A stretch of 64,000 nucleotides of DNA from Amycolatopsis anabasis (GCF_009765355.1 NZ_VTHK01000006.1:62001-126000), one strand, 5' to 3'. Positions 17,687 to 26,082 are shown, numbered from the stretch's first letter. Notes: generated by a model not told the origin, from the letters alone. Numbers and translations are program-made.

Positions 17687-18904
17687 TCACGCACCGGACA
17701 CCCCGGCCAGCAGCGCGATCTTCGCCCGCACGGCGATTTCCAGTTCGAACCGGCACCGCGGATCGGTGAGGTCGTCACCGAAGAGTTCGGTGAGGCGGCG
17801 CACCCGGGCCCGCACGGTCTGCGGATGCACGTCCAGCCCGGCGGCGATCTCGGCGGTCTTCCCCCGGGCCGCCAGCCATTCCCGCAACGTGACGAGCAGG
17901 CGGCCCCGTTCGGCGCCGGTGACCGAGTCGAGCGGCGCCAGCCGCGATTCGATGAGTTCGGCGACGACGGGCTCGTTGCCGGGAGCGAACAGCATGAGCG
18001 CCAGCACGTGGTCGCCGCAGTCGAGGACGGGCTCGTCCGGGAGCAGCCCGCGCTGGGCGAGATCCAGCGCGCACCGCGCGAGCCGCAGGGACTCCCGCAC
18101 GTCCGCGAGGGGCACGACGGGCCCGGTGGCGACCTGCCAGCCGGGCAGCGCGGCGAGGGTGGCCAGGGCCGGATCGTCCGCCGGGACGACCAGGCACGGC
18201 TGCTCCCCGTGGAAGTCCGCGAGCACGGTGGCCGGGAACGCGATCGGCGACGGTTCTCCGGTCGTGCACCGCAACGCGACGGCCAGGGCGGCGCCGGGCA
18301 GCGCCCAGCGCGCGGTGCGGGCGGCCTCGGCGAGCGCCCGCGGTTCGGCCGGTGACTCGGCCAGGAGCAGGGCGAGCAGTTCCCCGCGTACCCGGTTGTC
18401 CGGTTTGGCCTGTGCGGCGGCGTAGCCCTCGGCGGAGGCCTCGGACAGCCGGGCGACATGGGTGGAGATCGCTTCGGAGTAGCGCGCCAGCGCCCCCGGG
18501 GACACCCCGTGGTGCCGCGCGAAAGCCGAGAGCTGGCGCCACACGATCTGGCCGCCGAGGCGGTAGGCGGCGTGCAGCGAGTCCAGGGAACGGCCCGCGG
18601 CGAACTCCGCCTTGCCGAGGTCCCGGAACACCTTCAGCGAATCGTCCCGGGGCGTGCCGGGCGTGGTGATCTCGTCCAGCGACCGCCGGAGCATCGCCTC
18701 CACGGCGCCGGTGAGGACCTCGCCGAAGAGGCCGCCGAGCGGGCGCGTGTACGCGGGCACCGCCTGCCGGACCCCTTCGACGATGCTGCGGGCGACCGCA
18801 CCGGCGTGCGGGCGGAGCCGCTGCGCCAGCATCCGCCACCGCTGGTCGTCGGCCCGTTCACCGGGTATGGGGGCACGGGTCCGTGCCGCGTGGTCCTGCC
18901 GCAT
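17687..18904 (-). CDS. PucR/CdaR-type helix-turn-helix regulator
   Basis: 405 residues from ATG 18904; an earlier in-frame codon would add 48 residues of low-quality sequence. The N-terminal helical region (about 20-170) is followed by a GGDEF-like regulatory segment (about 180-310) and a C-terminal HTH_30 domain (LREWLAARGKTAEIAAGLDV, then QTVRARVRRL, about 345-395). That is the standard layout of PucR-like regulators of actinomycetes. The ligand and target genes are not evident; the nearest gene on either side is unrelated. Confidence 0.85.
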   Translation of the reverse strand: MRQDHAARTRAPIPGERADDQRWRMLAQRLRPHAGAVARSIVEGVRQAVPAYTRPLGGLFGEVLTGAVEAMLRRSLDEITTPGTPRDDSLKVFRDLGKAEFAAGRSLDSLHAAYRLGGQIVWRQLSAFARHHGVSPGALARYSEAISTHVARLSEASAEGYAAAQAKPDNRVRGELLALLLAESPAEPRALAEAARTARWALPGAALAVALRCTTGEPSPIAFPATVLADFHGEQPCLVVPADDPALATLAALPGWQVATGPVVPLADVRESLRLARCALDLAQRGLLPDEPVLDCGDHVLALMLFAPGNEPVVAELIESRLAPLDSVTGAERGRLLVTLREWLAARGKTAEIAAGLDVHPQTVRARVRRLTELFGDDLTDPRCRFELEIAVRAKIALLAGVSGA

Positions 18905-19060
18905 CGCGCTCGCCTCCGGGTGGCGGTCTAACAGCGTCTTAACAACACCGAAACCGTGCCCGAGATCACACGGGAGCCCATCGTGAGGACTACGTAATCC
19001 CGTACGTATTCCGTTCAGCGCACCCCGTACGCCCAGGTGGAGGAGCATCCCGCCGGAAGG

Positions 19061-19525
19061 TCAGGTTCGCCGCCGGGCCCACGGGGTGCGGAAGCGGACG
19101 AGAAAGCCGAGGAGCACCAGGGCGAGCAGCAGCGCCCCGCCGTCGGTGATCACCGAGGGCAGGACACCGGCCGGGCCGTAGCTGTCCACCGAGGCCCGGA
19201 ACACCTCGAACGGGATCATCACCACGCCCAGCGCCTGGCCGAGGTTGACCGCGAGCACGACCCAGAACACCCACGCCCAGCCGCGCGGGGCGAGGAGTCC
19301 CAGCGCGTTGCCCACCAGGAAAACGCAGCCGACGGCACGGAATCCGGCGAGGAAGCCCGGGGCGTTCGCGGATGCCTCGGCCGCGGTCTGCCCGGCCAGG
19401 CGCATGGTCAGTTCGAGCATCTCCCGATCGACGATCACGAAGGCCTGCAGCGCCGTGCCGATCGTGAAGATCGCCGAGCAGACCGCGGTGAGGAGCTGCA
19501 GCCTGCGTGTCCAGACAGTCGCCAT
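19061..19525 (-). CDS. Small four-helix integral membrane protein
   Basis: 154 residues with hydrophobic helices at roughly 10-32, 58-80, 83-105 and 120-145, positively charged ends (TRRL at the start; RFRTPWARRRT at the end) and no motif I can name. It is divergent from a TetR regulator. The two tandem tetO-like operators at 19540-19576 lie immediately upstream of its ATG, so it is probably the regulator's direct target. A transport or drug-protection role would be a guess; it is far shorter than a TetA-type pump. Confidence 0.8.
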   Translation of the reverse strand: MATVWTRRLQLLTAVCSAIFTIGTALQAFVIVDREMLELTMRLAGQTAAEASANAPGFLAGFRAVGCVFLVGNALGLLAPRGWAWVFWVVLAVNLGQALGVVMIPFEVFRASVDSYGPAGVLPSVITDGGALLLALVLLGFLVRFRTPWARRRT

Positions 19526-19539
19526 CCCCCGCCCCCTTA

Positions 19540-19576
19540 TCTATCGCCGATAGAGAAACTCTACCACTGATAGAGT
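19540..19576. promoter_or_regulatory. Two tandem tetO-like operators in a divergent promoter
   Basis: 19540-19554 is a perfect palindrome, TCTATCG-C-CGATAGA. 19558-19576 (ACTCTACCACTGATAGAGT) is a 19-bp palindrome with a central base and one mismatched pair. The second strongly resembles the classical tet operator core (TATCAnTGATA). Centres are 20 bp apart, two helical turns. They fill the 59-bp gap between the membrane-protein gene and tetR, so one repressor could control both genes, as in tetR/tetA systems. Confidence 0.75.
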
Positions 19577-19584
19577 CCTGCTTC

Positions 19585-20256
19585 ATGGGCGAGGACACCC
19601 GGCCGCGCGGCCGCGCGAAACGGCTCGACTTGCGGCAGATCACGCGGGCGGCGATCGAACTGCTGGACGAGGTCGGCCTGGCGGAGCTGAGCACCCGGCG
19701 GCTCGCGGCGAAACTCGGCGTCCGCTCGCCGACGCTCTACTGGCACGTGCGCGACAAGGCCGAACTGCTGGACCTGGTCGCCGAGGCCATCTGCGCCGAC
19801 GCCTTCGACATCGACACCACCCTGCCCTGGCGGGACCAGCTCGCCGACGGCTTACGGCAGTTCCGGAACCTGCTGCTGTCCCACCGCGACGCCGCGGCGC
19901 TGCTCCGCGAACGCCCGCCCAGCGGCCCGCACCGGCTCGGGCACATCGAGACCACCGTGCGCATCCTGCTCGAAGCGGGCTTTCCGGAGCACGAAGCCGC
20001 CGGGATCTCCCGCCTGCTCGCCGCGCACGTGCTCAATTCGGCCCAGGAGGAGACCCGCGCCCTCATCCCGCCCGAGGCGCCCGGCGCGGAACGCGCGCCG
20101 ACCGAACTCGCCGCGCGGTTGCGGGACTTCCCGCAGCTGCGGCGGATCGCCCCGGCGTACACCGGGCTGTCCGGAGCGGACCTCTTCGAACTCGGGATCG
20201 AAATCATCCTCGACGGCCTGGAGCACCGCGCGGCTCGCGACTTGCGCTCAAGTTAG
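19585..20256 (+). CDS. TetR-family repressor with TetR-class C-terminal domain
   Basis: 223 residues from ATG 19585. The N-terminal HTH (about 14-60) includes ITRAAIELLDEVGLAELSTR and LGVRSPTLYWHVRDKAELLD, very like the DNA-reading head of the tetracycline repressor TetR itself. The C-terminal domain (about 75-215) is of the TetR_C type (FELGIEIILDGLE at the end). The operators just upstream match tetO geometry. The ligand may be a polyketide-like molecule, given the FAD monooxygenase gene 53 bp downstream on the same strand. The stop codon lies in the loop of a hairpin. Confidence 0.9.
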   Translation: MGEDTRPRGRAKRLDLRQITRAAIELLDEVGLAELSTRRLAAKLGVRSPTLYWHVRDKAELLDLVAEAICADAFDIDTTLPWRDQLADGLRQFRNLLLSHRDAAALLRERPPSGPHRLGHIETTVRILLEAGFPEHEAAGISRLLAAHVLNSAQEETRALIPPEAPGAERAPTELAARLRDFPQLRRIAPAYTGLSGADLFELGIEIILDGLEHRAARDLRSS

Positions 20257-20265
20257 CTTGAGCGC
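20244..20265 (+). promoter_or_regulatory. Hairpin around the tetR stop codon
   Basis: GCGCTCAAG-TTAG-CTTGAGCGC is a perfect 9-bp stem with a 4-nt loop; the TAG stop of the TetR gene is in the loop. It could attenuate read-through into the monooxygenase gene or be an operator for another regulator. No T-tract follows. Confidence 0.45.
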
Positions 20266-20309
20266 GCAGGGTGGAATTCGTTCCGCCCCTTCGAAGATCG
20301 TGAGGCTCC

Positions 20310-21872
20310 ATGTCAAGCTTCGCCGAGGACACGGCCGAGGTCCTGGTCGTCGGCGCCGGACCGGTGGGACTGTCCACCGCGGCATTCCTCGCCCATCGCG
20401 GAATTCGCCCGCTGGTCGTGGAAAAGCACCCGTCCACTTCACCGCATCACCGCGCCAGCACCAGTTTGCGCACCCTCGAACTGTTCCGCGGGATCGGGCT
20501 CGGCCCGGAACTGGATCGGCTCGGCTGGATCAGTTACGGCGCGCTGCGGTCGGTGTTCAAGGACACCGCGCTCGGCACGACCCGCCACGTGGCCGATCTG
20601 CCGCCGCGCCACCGCGAGCGGCTGCGGACCTGCAGCCCGGAGGCGCCCCGCCTGCTGTCCCAGCAGCAGCTCGAACAGTTGCTGGTGCCCGAGATACGCC
20701 GCCTGGGCGGGGAAATCCGCTTCCACACCCGCCTCGCGGAATTCGCGGACACCGGCTCCGGCATCCGCGCCCGGGTCGAGGACGTGCGCACCGGGCGACC
20801 GGCCGAACTCCGGGCCGCCTACCTGATCGGCGCCGACGGGGCGCACAGCACCGTGCGCCGGGCGCTCGGCATCGAGATGCCGGACCGGGAGGTCGCCGGG
20901 CACCTCAACACCGCCTTCTACCGCGCCGATCTCGGGTCCGCGGTGGACGAATGGGGCACGCACTTCTGCTTCGCCCGCAACGAGAACGTGTACGCCACCG
21001 TGGCGTCCTTCAACGGCGGCGAGCTGTGGTCGTCGCACATCATGGACTACCCGGGAAAGCCCGGCGGCCCGGCGGAGCTGTCCGCGGACAAGGCCCTGGA
21101 ACTGCTGCACGCCGCGATCGGCAAGGCCGTGCCGATCGAACTGATGGCCGTCAACGCGTGGACCGCGGCGATCGGCACCGCGGCGAGCTTCCGGCAGGGG
21201 CGGGCGTTTCTGGTCGGCGACGCCGCCCATGTGCAGTCCTCGGCCGGTGGGCTGGGCATGAACACCGGGATCCAGGACGGCCACAACCTCGCCTGGAAAC
21301 TCGCGGAGGTGCTGCGCGGAGCCGCCGCGCCCGCGCTGCTGGACACCTACGAACCCGAACGCCGCGCCGCGGCGGACGCCTCGCTGGCGATCTCGCGCGG
21401 CCTGCACACCGCCTACCTCCACGAACCGGACCGGGACCCCAACGCGCTCTACGAGCGGCTGGGCGTCGACTACCTGCGCGGCATGATGTTCTACGGCTAC
21501 GAGTCGCCGGCCGTGCTCGGCGCGGATCCCGTGGCGCAGGCCGACGTGTTCGGCAACCGGGTCCAACCGGGCCGCCGCCTTCCGCACCTGCCGGTCACCG
21601 GCGGCGGACCGGGACTATCCACATTGGACTTGGTCGGCCCGGGCTGGACGTTGCTGACCGGCGACGGCGCCTGGCTGCCCGCGGCCGACCGGGCCGCCGC
21701 CGCGCTCGGACTCGAGCTACGCGGGCACCACCTGGCGAACCTCGGACCGGACTGGCCCGATCCGGCGGCGGCCGTCCTGGTGCGCCCGGACGGTTTCGTC
21801 GCCTGGTGTTCGTCCGCGGGCGACCGGCCGGACGCGCTGACCGGCGTCCTGCGCCGCCTGCTGGGGTCGTGA
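20310..21872 (+). CDS. FAD-dependent aromatic/polyketide hydroxylase (PHBH/TetX fold)
   Basis: 520 residues. The FAD-binding GAGPVGL (15-21), the FAD/NADPH motif GADGAHSTVRR (near 175) and the FAD ribityl motif GDAAHVQSSAGGLGMNTG (near 304) are all present, and a thioredoxin-like C-terminal domain follows about residue 400. The family hydroxylates phenols, anthracyclines and tetracyclines; TetX uses the same reaction to inactivate tetracyclines. Its place behind a TetR with tetO-like operators suggests inducible detoxification, though a housekeeping aromatic hydroxylase is equally compatible. The stop codon lies inside a repeat element. Confidence 0.88.
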   Translation: MSSFAEDTAEVLVVGAGPVGLSTAAFLAHRGIRPLVVEKHPSTSPHHRASTSLRTLELFRGIGLGPELDRLGWISYGALRSVFKDTALGTTRHVADLPPRHRERLRTCSPEAPRLLSQQQLEQLLVPEIRRLGGEIRFHTRLAEFADTGSGIRARVEDVRTGRPAELRAAYLIGADGAHSTVRRALGIEMPDREVAGHLNTAFYRADLGSAVDEWGTHFCFARNENVYATVASFNGGELWSSHIMDYPGKPGGPAELSADKALELLHAAIGKAVPIELMAVNAWTAAIGTAASFRQGRAFLVGDAAHVQSSAGGLGMNTGIQDGHNLAWKLAEVLRGAAAPALLDTYEPERRAAADASLAISRGLHTAYLHEPDRDPNALYERLGVDYLRGMMFYGYESPAVLGADPVAQADVFGNRVQPGRRLPHLPVTGGGPGLSTLDLVGPGWTLLTGDGAWLPAADRAAAALGLELRGHHLANLGPDWPDPAAAVLVRPDGFVAWCSSAGDRPDALTGVLRRLLGS

Positions 21873-21914
21873 GGGTTTGGGCCGGTTCTAACCGGCCTGA
21901 CCACTCACGACCCC
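21863..21914. repeat. Double-hairpin palindromic repeat, copy 1
   Basis: An outer 11-bp inverted repeat (GGGGTCGTGAG / CTCACGACCCC) encloses an inner 8-bp perfect stem (GGCCGGTT-CT-AACCGGCC). The monooxygenase TGA is in the left outer arm, so the element may act as its terminator. A second copy with the same architecture is at 59804-59853, and a half-copy (CACTCACGACCCC) lies near 22193. Confidence 0.7.
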
Positions 21915-22220
21915 CAGACTTGGTTCCCTTACAAGAGACGGTGACCGGTCTGGGCGTGCGGGCGCCGCCTGGCTGCCACCCCGATGCTCGTCGCACTTTG
22001 TCGGCCAAGTGCGGCCGCAACGAGGCCGTGCTCGTCGGGGTGCCCCGGGGGGTCACCTACCGAAATGGGGGAACTCGGAGGACACCAATGTGGCTTTCGG
22101 GGCGTTGAAGGTACCGAACGCCGCATTGGGTACCTCCGAGCACCACCACCGGCGCGGTGTCGCACTTTGTCGGCCAAGTGCGGCTCATCGAACACTCACG
22201 ACCCCGCTTCTCTTGTCCGG
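21915..22220. repeat. Gene-free block with paired 26-bp repeats flanking a large hairpin
   Basis: No coding sequence is supported here. An identical 26-bp sequence occurs at 21990-22015 and 22159-22184; each copy is itself a hairpin (CGCACTT-N8-AAGTGCG). Between them, 22074-22140 forms a 67-bp imperfect palindrome bounded by CTCGGAGG and CCTCCGAG, with inner arms around CAATGTGGC and GCCGCATTGG. A half-copy of the 21863 element closes the block near 22193. The arrangement looks like a nested non-autonomous repeat cluster between two converging genes. Confidence 0.65.
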
Positions 22221-23183
22221 CTAGAGATCCGCGAACCACGCGCGGACCGCGTCGACTCCCCCGCCGCCGAGCGCGACCATGAGCGCGCTCCGCGCGTGGG
22301 CCGGGCTCAGGCCGCGGGCGTCGATCGCGCCGACCTTGCCGGCGAGGCGGGCGCCCAGCGGCGGGTCGTCCGGCGGGATCTCCCGGGTGCGGGAGGCGAT
22401 GACCACGGGAATGTCCCATTCGATCAGCTCGCTGATCGTGGTGAACAGCTCGACCGGCACGTTGCCCGCGCCCGTGCCTTCCAGCACGATCCCGCGCGCA
22501 CCGGCGTCCACCGCGGTGGACAGCAGCAGGGGCGTCATCCCGGGATAGGTCTTGATCAGGGCGACATCCGATTCGGGTTCCCCGGCGGGCGGCCGGGGCC
22601 GGGCGGGCGGCGCGGCCGTCAGTTCGGCCCGGCCCCGCCGGACCAGGCCGAGCCGGGGCCGCGGCTCCGACGAGAACACCGCCGCCCGGGTGGTCCCGGT
22701 GAGGGTGGCCCAGCGCGCCGCGTGCAGTTCACCACCGGCGCAGACCACCGCACCGGCGCCGCGGAGGGCGGGATCCGCCGCGACGGCAAGGGAATCCGCC
22801 AGATTGCCGGGACCGTCGGCCGCGGGATCGTCGAAGCAGCGAGCCGCACCGGTGAACACGATCCCGCCCCGCGCGGCGGCCGGGCCGGCCAGCAGATCGG
22901 CGAGGAACGCGGTCTCCTCCAACGTATCGATGCCGTGGGTGCACACCACCCCGTCGAAGCCGTCGTCCAGCAGCGCCGCCCGGGCCCGGCGGGCCAGCGC
23001 GAACATGGTCGACGGCGAGGTGTCCCAACCGGGTTCGGCCAGCACGTCCTCGACCGTCACCTTCGCCGGGCGGGCCTCGCGCGGAACGGCGCCCAGCAAT
23101 TCGGCCCCGGTCGCGATCCGGGAGCTTCTCGGTTGCTGGGCGATGGTGTCCCCGGTCGCCACGAACAACACGCGTTTGGTCAT
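22221..23183 (-). CDS. Asparaginase-fold protein with altered active site
   Basis: 320 residues, the normal length for bacterial L-asparaginases, with both signature regions recognisable. The first reads ATGDTIA: the nucleophile-equivalent T13 is kept, but the second Gly is Asp. The second reads THGIDTLEET: the second-triad Thr (T89 of E. coli AsnB-type II enzyme) is Ile85, while D86 remains. By alignment the triad Lys appears to be Leu161. It may therefore be a poor or re-purposed amidohydrolase. Its ATG overlaps the stop of the RHH-Clp_N gene (ATGA), so the two are translationally coupled. Confidence 0.82.
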   Translation of the reverse strand: MTKRVLFVATGDTIAQQPRSSRIATGAELLGAVPREARPAKVTVEDVLAEPGWDTSPSTMFALARRARAALLDDGFDGVVCTHGIDTLEETAFLADLLAGPAAARGGIVFTGAARCFDDPAADGPGNLADSLAVAADPALRGAGAVVCAGGELHAARWATLTGTTRAAVFSSEPRPRLGLVRRGRAELTAAPPARPRPPAGEPESDVALIKTYPGMTPLLLSTAVDAGARGIVLEGTGAGNVPVELFTTISELIEWDIPVVIASRTREIPPDDPPLGARLAGKVGAIDARGLSPAHARSALMVALGGGGVDAVRAWFADL

Positions 23184-23917
23184 TCGCCGTCCTCCGCGGC
23201 CACGCCGACGTGCTTCTCCAGCCGGGCCACCCGGTCGACGAGCGGCCGCAGTTCCCGGCGGACCGTGGCGGCCACGGCGTCGGCCGGGCCGCCGGTGGCC
23301 TGGGCCCGGAGGTGGACGTAACCGGCCAGGGCGGCCACCACCGCGCCGCGGGCCGAGCGGAGTTCGGCTCCCGCGGCGCGCAGGATCTGGCCACCGGTTC
23401 CGTCGGGTTCGGCGACCAGGCCGAGCAGCAGGTGCTCGCAGCCGATGTAGTTGTGCCCCAAGGTGACCGCCTCGGTCACCGCCAGTTCCAGCGCGTTCGC
23501 CGCCGCACCGCCGAACCGCGGCGCGGGCGGGTCGTGCGCCTGGGCGGGCGAGATCCGGGCGAGCTCGCGCGCCAGCTGATCGGGTTCGATCTCCACCGCG
23601 CGCAACACGTGCAGCGCCAGGTTTCCGCCCTCGGCCAGCAGCCCGTGCAGCAGGTGCTCGGTGCCGACCCGCGGCCCCGCGTCCGCCCGGGCCCGGTCGA
23701 TCCCCAGCCTGATCGCGACGCGCGCCCGTTCGGTGAACTGCGCAAGCCGGGCCGTCGGATCCTCGGCGTCCAGTTCGTCCAGCGCCGTCGCCCGGATGGC
23801 GTTCACGCGCTTCACCGACTGCTCCAGTGCCCGCTGGCAGATGGCGGACACCGGAACGCCCGCCTCCTTGACGGATTCGGCCAGTTCGTCCGGCAGGTAG
23901 ACGTTGATCTTCGGCAT
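23180..23917 (-). CDS. Ribbon-helix-helix/Clp_N-domain fusion protein
   Basis: 245 residues. Residues 1-40 (INVYLPDELAESVKEAGV, then SAICQRALEQSVKRV) look like a ribbon-helix-helix DNA-binding unit. Two Clp N-terminal repeats follow, about 60-115 (VGTEHLLHGLLAE) and 135-190 (YIGCEHLLLGLVAE), then a basic C-terminal helix. Clp_N modules bind adaptors or unfolded substrates in ClpA/ClpC, but there is no AAA+ domain here. The layout suggests a DNA-binding, ligand- or protein-sensing regulator. Direct and inverted ACCCC repeats overlap its start codon. It leads a two-gene unit with the asparaginase-like gene. Confidence 0.8.
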   Translation of the reverse strand: MPKINVYLPDELAESVKEAGVPVSAICQRALEQSVKRVNAIRATALDELDAEDPTARLAQFTERARVAIRLGIDRARADAGPRVGTEHLLHGLLAEGGNLALHVLRAVEIEPDQLARELARISPAQAHDPPAPRFGGAAANALELAVTEAVTLGHNYIGCEHLLLGLVAEPDGTGGQILRAAGAELRSARGAVVAALAGYVHLRAQATGGPADAVAATVRRELRPLVDRVARLEKHVGVAAEDGE

Positions 23918-23944
23918 AACCCCAAAGATAACCCCTCATGGGGT
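23916..23944. promoter_or_regulatory. Repeated ACCCC half-sites at the RHH-Clp_N start
   Basis: ATAACCCC occurs at 23916-23923 and 23928-23935 (12 bp apart). The second copy also forms an inverted repeat ACCCC-TCAT-GGGGT (23931-23944). Three evenly spaced half-sites overlapping the start codon are typical of RHH autorepressor operators. Binding by the encoded RHH protein is inferred. Confidence 0.55.
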
Positions 23945-23980
23945 CATTCCACAAATCCGACGGCGGTGTAAGAAGATTCG

Positions 23981-25993
23981 GTGATCACGAATCCCTTCGC
24001 CGACCTGGACACCTTCGTTGCCCTGCCCCGGATCGCGGGCCTGTGGCTTTCCCCGGACGGACGGCGGCTCGTCGTCGGTGCGGCGATGCTCGACAGCCGG
24101 AAGAGCGGCTACCGCACGGCGTTGTGGGAGGTCGACCCGGCCGGGGCGCGACCGGCCCGGCGGCTGACGCGCAGCGGCCAGGGCGAATCGGGGGCCGCCT
24201 TCACGCCGTGCGGTGATCTGCTGTTCGTCTCGGCCCGGCCGGAGCCCGACGCGGATGCGGACAAGCCGGTGCCGGCCCTGTGGCGGCAACCGGCCGGCGG
24301 CGGTGACGCGCGGGTGGTCGCCGCGCCGCCGGGCGGCGTGCGGGACGTGGTCGTCAGCGACTCCGGGACGGTGGTGCTCGGCACGGCGATGATGCCGTCG
24401 GCCACGGACGCGGAATCCGACCGGGAAATCCGCGCGCACCGGGAAAAGGCGGCGGTTTCCGCGATCCTGCACGAGGAGTTCCCGATCCGGTTCTGGGACC
24501 ACGATCTCGGCCCGGACCGGACCCGGCTGCTGACCGCCGAACTCACCGAGGACGACGAGCGCCTCGAACTCCGGGACCTCACCGGGCACGTCGGCCGGGC
24601 GCTCGGCGCGGACAACACCTGGGACATCACCCCGGACGGCGGGACCGTGGTGGCCACCTGGGCGGTGGCCGAACCCGCCGGATCGCAGCGGAACACGCTG
24701 GTGGCCATCGACGTGGCGACCGGGAAGCGCCGCACCCTCGCCGACGACCCCGACCACGAGTACGACACCCCGCGGATCTCGCCGGACGGGACGCGCGTCG
24801 CGGTCCGGATCCGCCGGCGGTACACCCCGGATGATCCGGGCGCCTACTGGCTCGGCCTGCTGCCGATCGGCGGCGGCGAAATCCGGGACCTGACCGCGGG
24901 CTGGGACCGCTGGCCGCATTCCGCGCGCTGGACGCCGGACGGCACCGCGCTGGTGGTGGCCGCGGACGACCACGGCCGCTCACCGCTGTGGCGCGTGGAC
25001 GCCGCGACCGGGGAACCCGCCCGGCTGACCGAGGACCACGGCGCCTACACCGAGTTCCGGATTTCCCCGGACGGGCACTGGGTCTACGCGCTGCGCGCGG
25101 CCGTCGACAGCCCGCCCGCCCCGGTCCGGATCGCACTGACCGGGCCGCCGGCGGTGCACCCGCTGCCCGGTCCGGCCGAGACGGCCGCGCTGCCGGGCAA
25201 GCTGGAGGAGGTCACCGCGACCGCGCAGGACGGCACCCCGCTGCGCGCCTGGCTCGCGCTGCCCCACCACGCCGACGGACCCGCTCCCCTGGTGGTCCAG
25301 ATCCACGGCGGCCCGGTCATGTCGGCGAACACCTGGTCGTGGCGCTGGAACCCCTGGCTCGCGGTGGCCCGGGGGTATGCGGTGCTGCTGCCCGATTTCG
25401 CGCTGTCCACCGGCTACGGCGTCGAGTTCGTCCGCCGCGGCTGGGGCGCCTGGGGCGGGCCGCCGTACACGGATCTGCTGGCGCTCACCGACGCCGCGCA
25501 GCAACGCCCCGGCATCGACGGCGCCCGCGCCGCCGCGGTCGGCGCTTCCTTCGGCGGTTACCTGGCCAACTGGATCGCCGGGCACACCGATCGGTTCGCC
25601 GCGATCGTCACCCATGCCGCGCCCTGGGATCTGGACCAGTCCACCGAAACCGCCGACATCTCCTGGGAATTCCGCCGGGAGATGACCCCGGAAATGGCCG
25701 ACGCCAACTCCCCGCACCGGTTCGCCGCGGACATCACGACCCCGATGCTCGTCATGCACGGCGACAAGGACTACCGGGTGCCGATCGGGGAAGCGCTGCG
25801 GCTCTGGTGGAACCTCTCGGCCCAGTCGAAGGCGGCGGACGGAACGAGTCCGCACAAGTTCCTCTACTTCCCGGACGAGAACCACTGGATCCAGGCGCCG
25901 AACCACGCGAAAGTCCTGCACGCCACGGTCTTCGCCTTCCTCGCGCACCACCTGCTCGGGATGGACTGGCAACGCCCGGACCTGCTCGGGTAG
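23981..25993 (+). CDS. S9-family prolyl oligopeptidase/acylaminoacyl peptidase
   Basis: 670 residues from GTG 23981. The first 400 residues form a seven-bladed beta-propeller-like region with repeated sSPDG/tPDG turns (LSPDGRRL, ITPDGGT, ISPDGTRV, WTPDGTAL, ISPDGHWV). The C-terminal alpha/beta hydrolase domain carries GASFGGY (Ser near 523), HGDKDYRVP (Asp near 597) and ENHWI (His near 634). There is no signal peptide, so a cytoplasmic oligopeptidase is likely. It is divergent from the RHH-Clp_N gene across 63 bp and may share its operator. Confidence 0.93.
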   Translation: MITNPFADLDTFVALPRIAGLWLSPDGRRLVVGAAMLDSRKSGYRTALWEVDPAGARPARRLTRSGQGESGAAFTPCGDLLFVSARPEPDADADKPVPALWRQPAGGGDARVVAAPPGGVRDVVVSDSGTVVLGTAMMPSATDAESDREIRAHREKAAVSAILHEEFPIRFWDHDLGPDRTRLLTAELTEDDERLELRDLTGHVGRALGADNTWDITPDGGTVVATWAVAEPAGSQRNTLVAIDVATGKRRTLADDPDHEYDTPRISPDGTRVAVRIRRRYTPDDPGAYWLGLLPIGGGEIRDLTAGWDRWPHSARWTPDGTALVVAADDHGRSPLWRVDAATGEPARLTEDHGAYTEFRISPDGHWVYALRAAVDSPPAPVRIALTGPPAVHPLPGPAETAALPGKLEEVTATAQDGTPLRAWLALPHHADGPAPLVVQIHGGPVMSANTWSWRWNPWLAVARGYAVLLPDFALSTGYGVEFVRRGWGAWGGPPYTDLLALTDAAQQRPGIDGARAAAVGASFGGYLANWIAGHTDRFAAIVTHAAPWDLDQSTETADISWEFRREMTPEMADANSPHRFAADITTPMLVMHGDKDYRVPIGEALRLWWNLSAQSKAADGTSPHKFLYFPDENHWIQAPNHAKVLHATVFAFLAHHLLGMDWQRPDLLG

Positions 25994-26082
25994 TGCGTTT
26001 GGCGGTGCCCGGCCGGGAAGCCGATCAGGTTAACTGTTCTTCCGTCTTTTCGTCCGGGCAGTGGATTTCTCCGAGGCACACC

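Noticed and set aside
22221-23954. Single fused protein covering both the asparaginase-like and RHH-Clp_N regions
   Set aside because: The upstream part of that frame is out of phase with the Clp_N protein. An ATG at 23183 with ATGA overlap gives the two separate, recognisable proteins.
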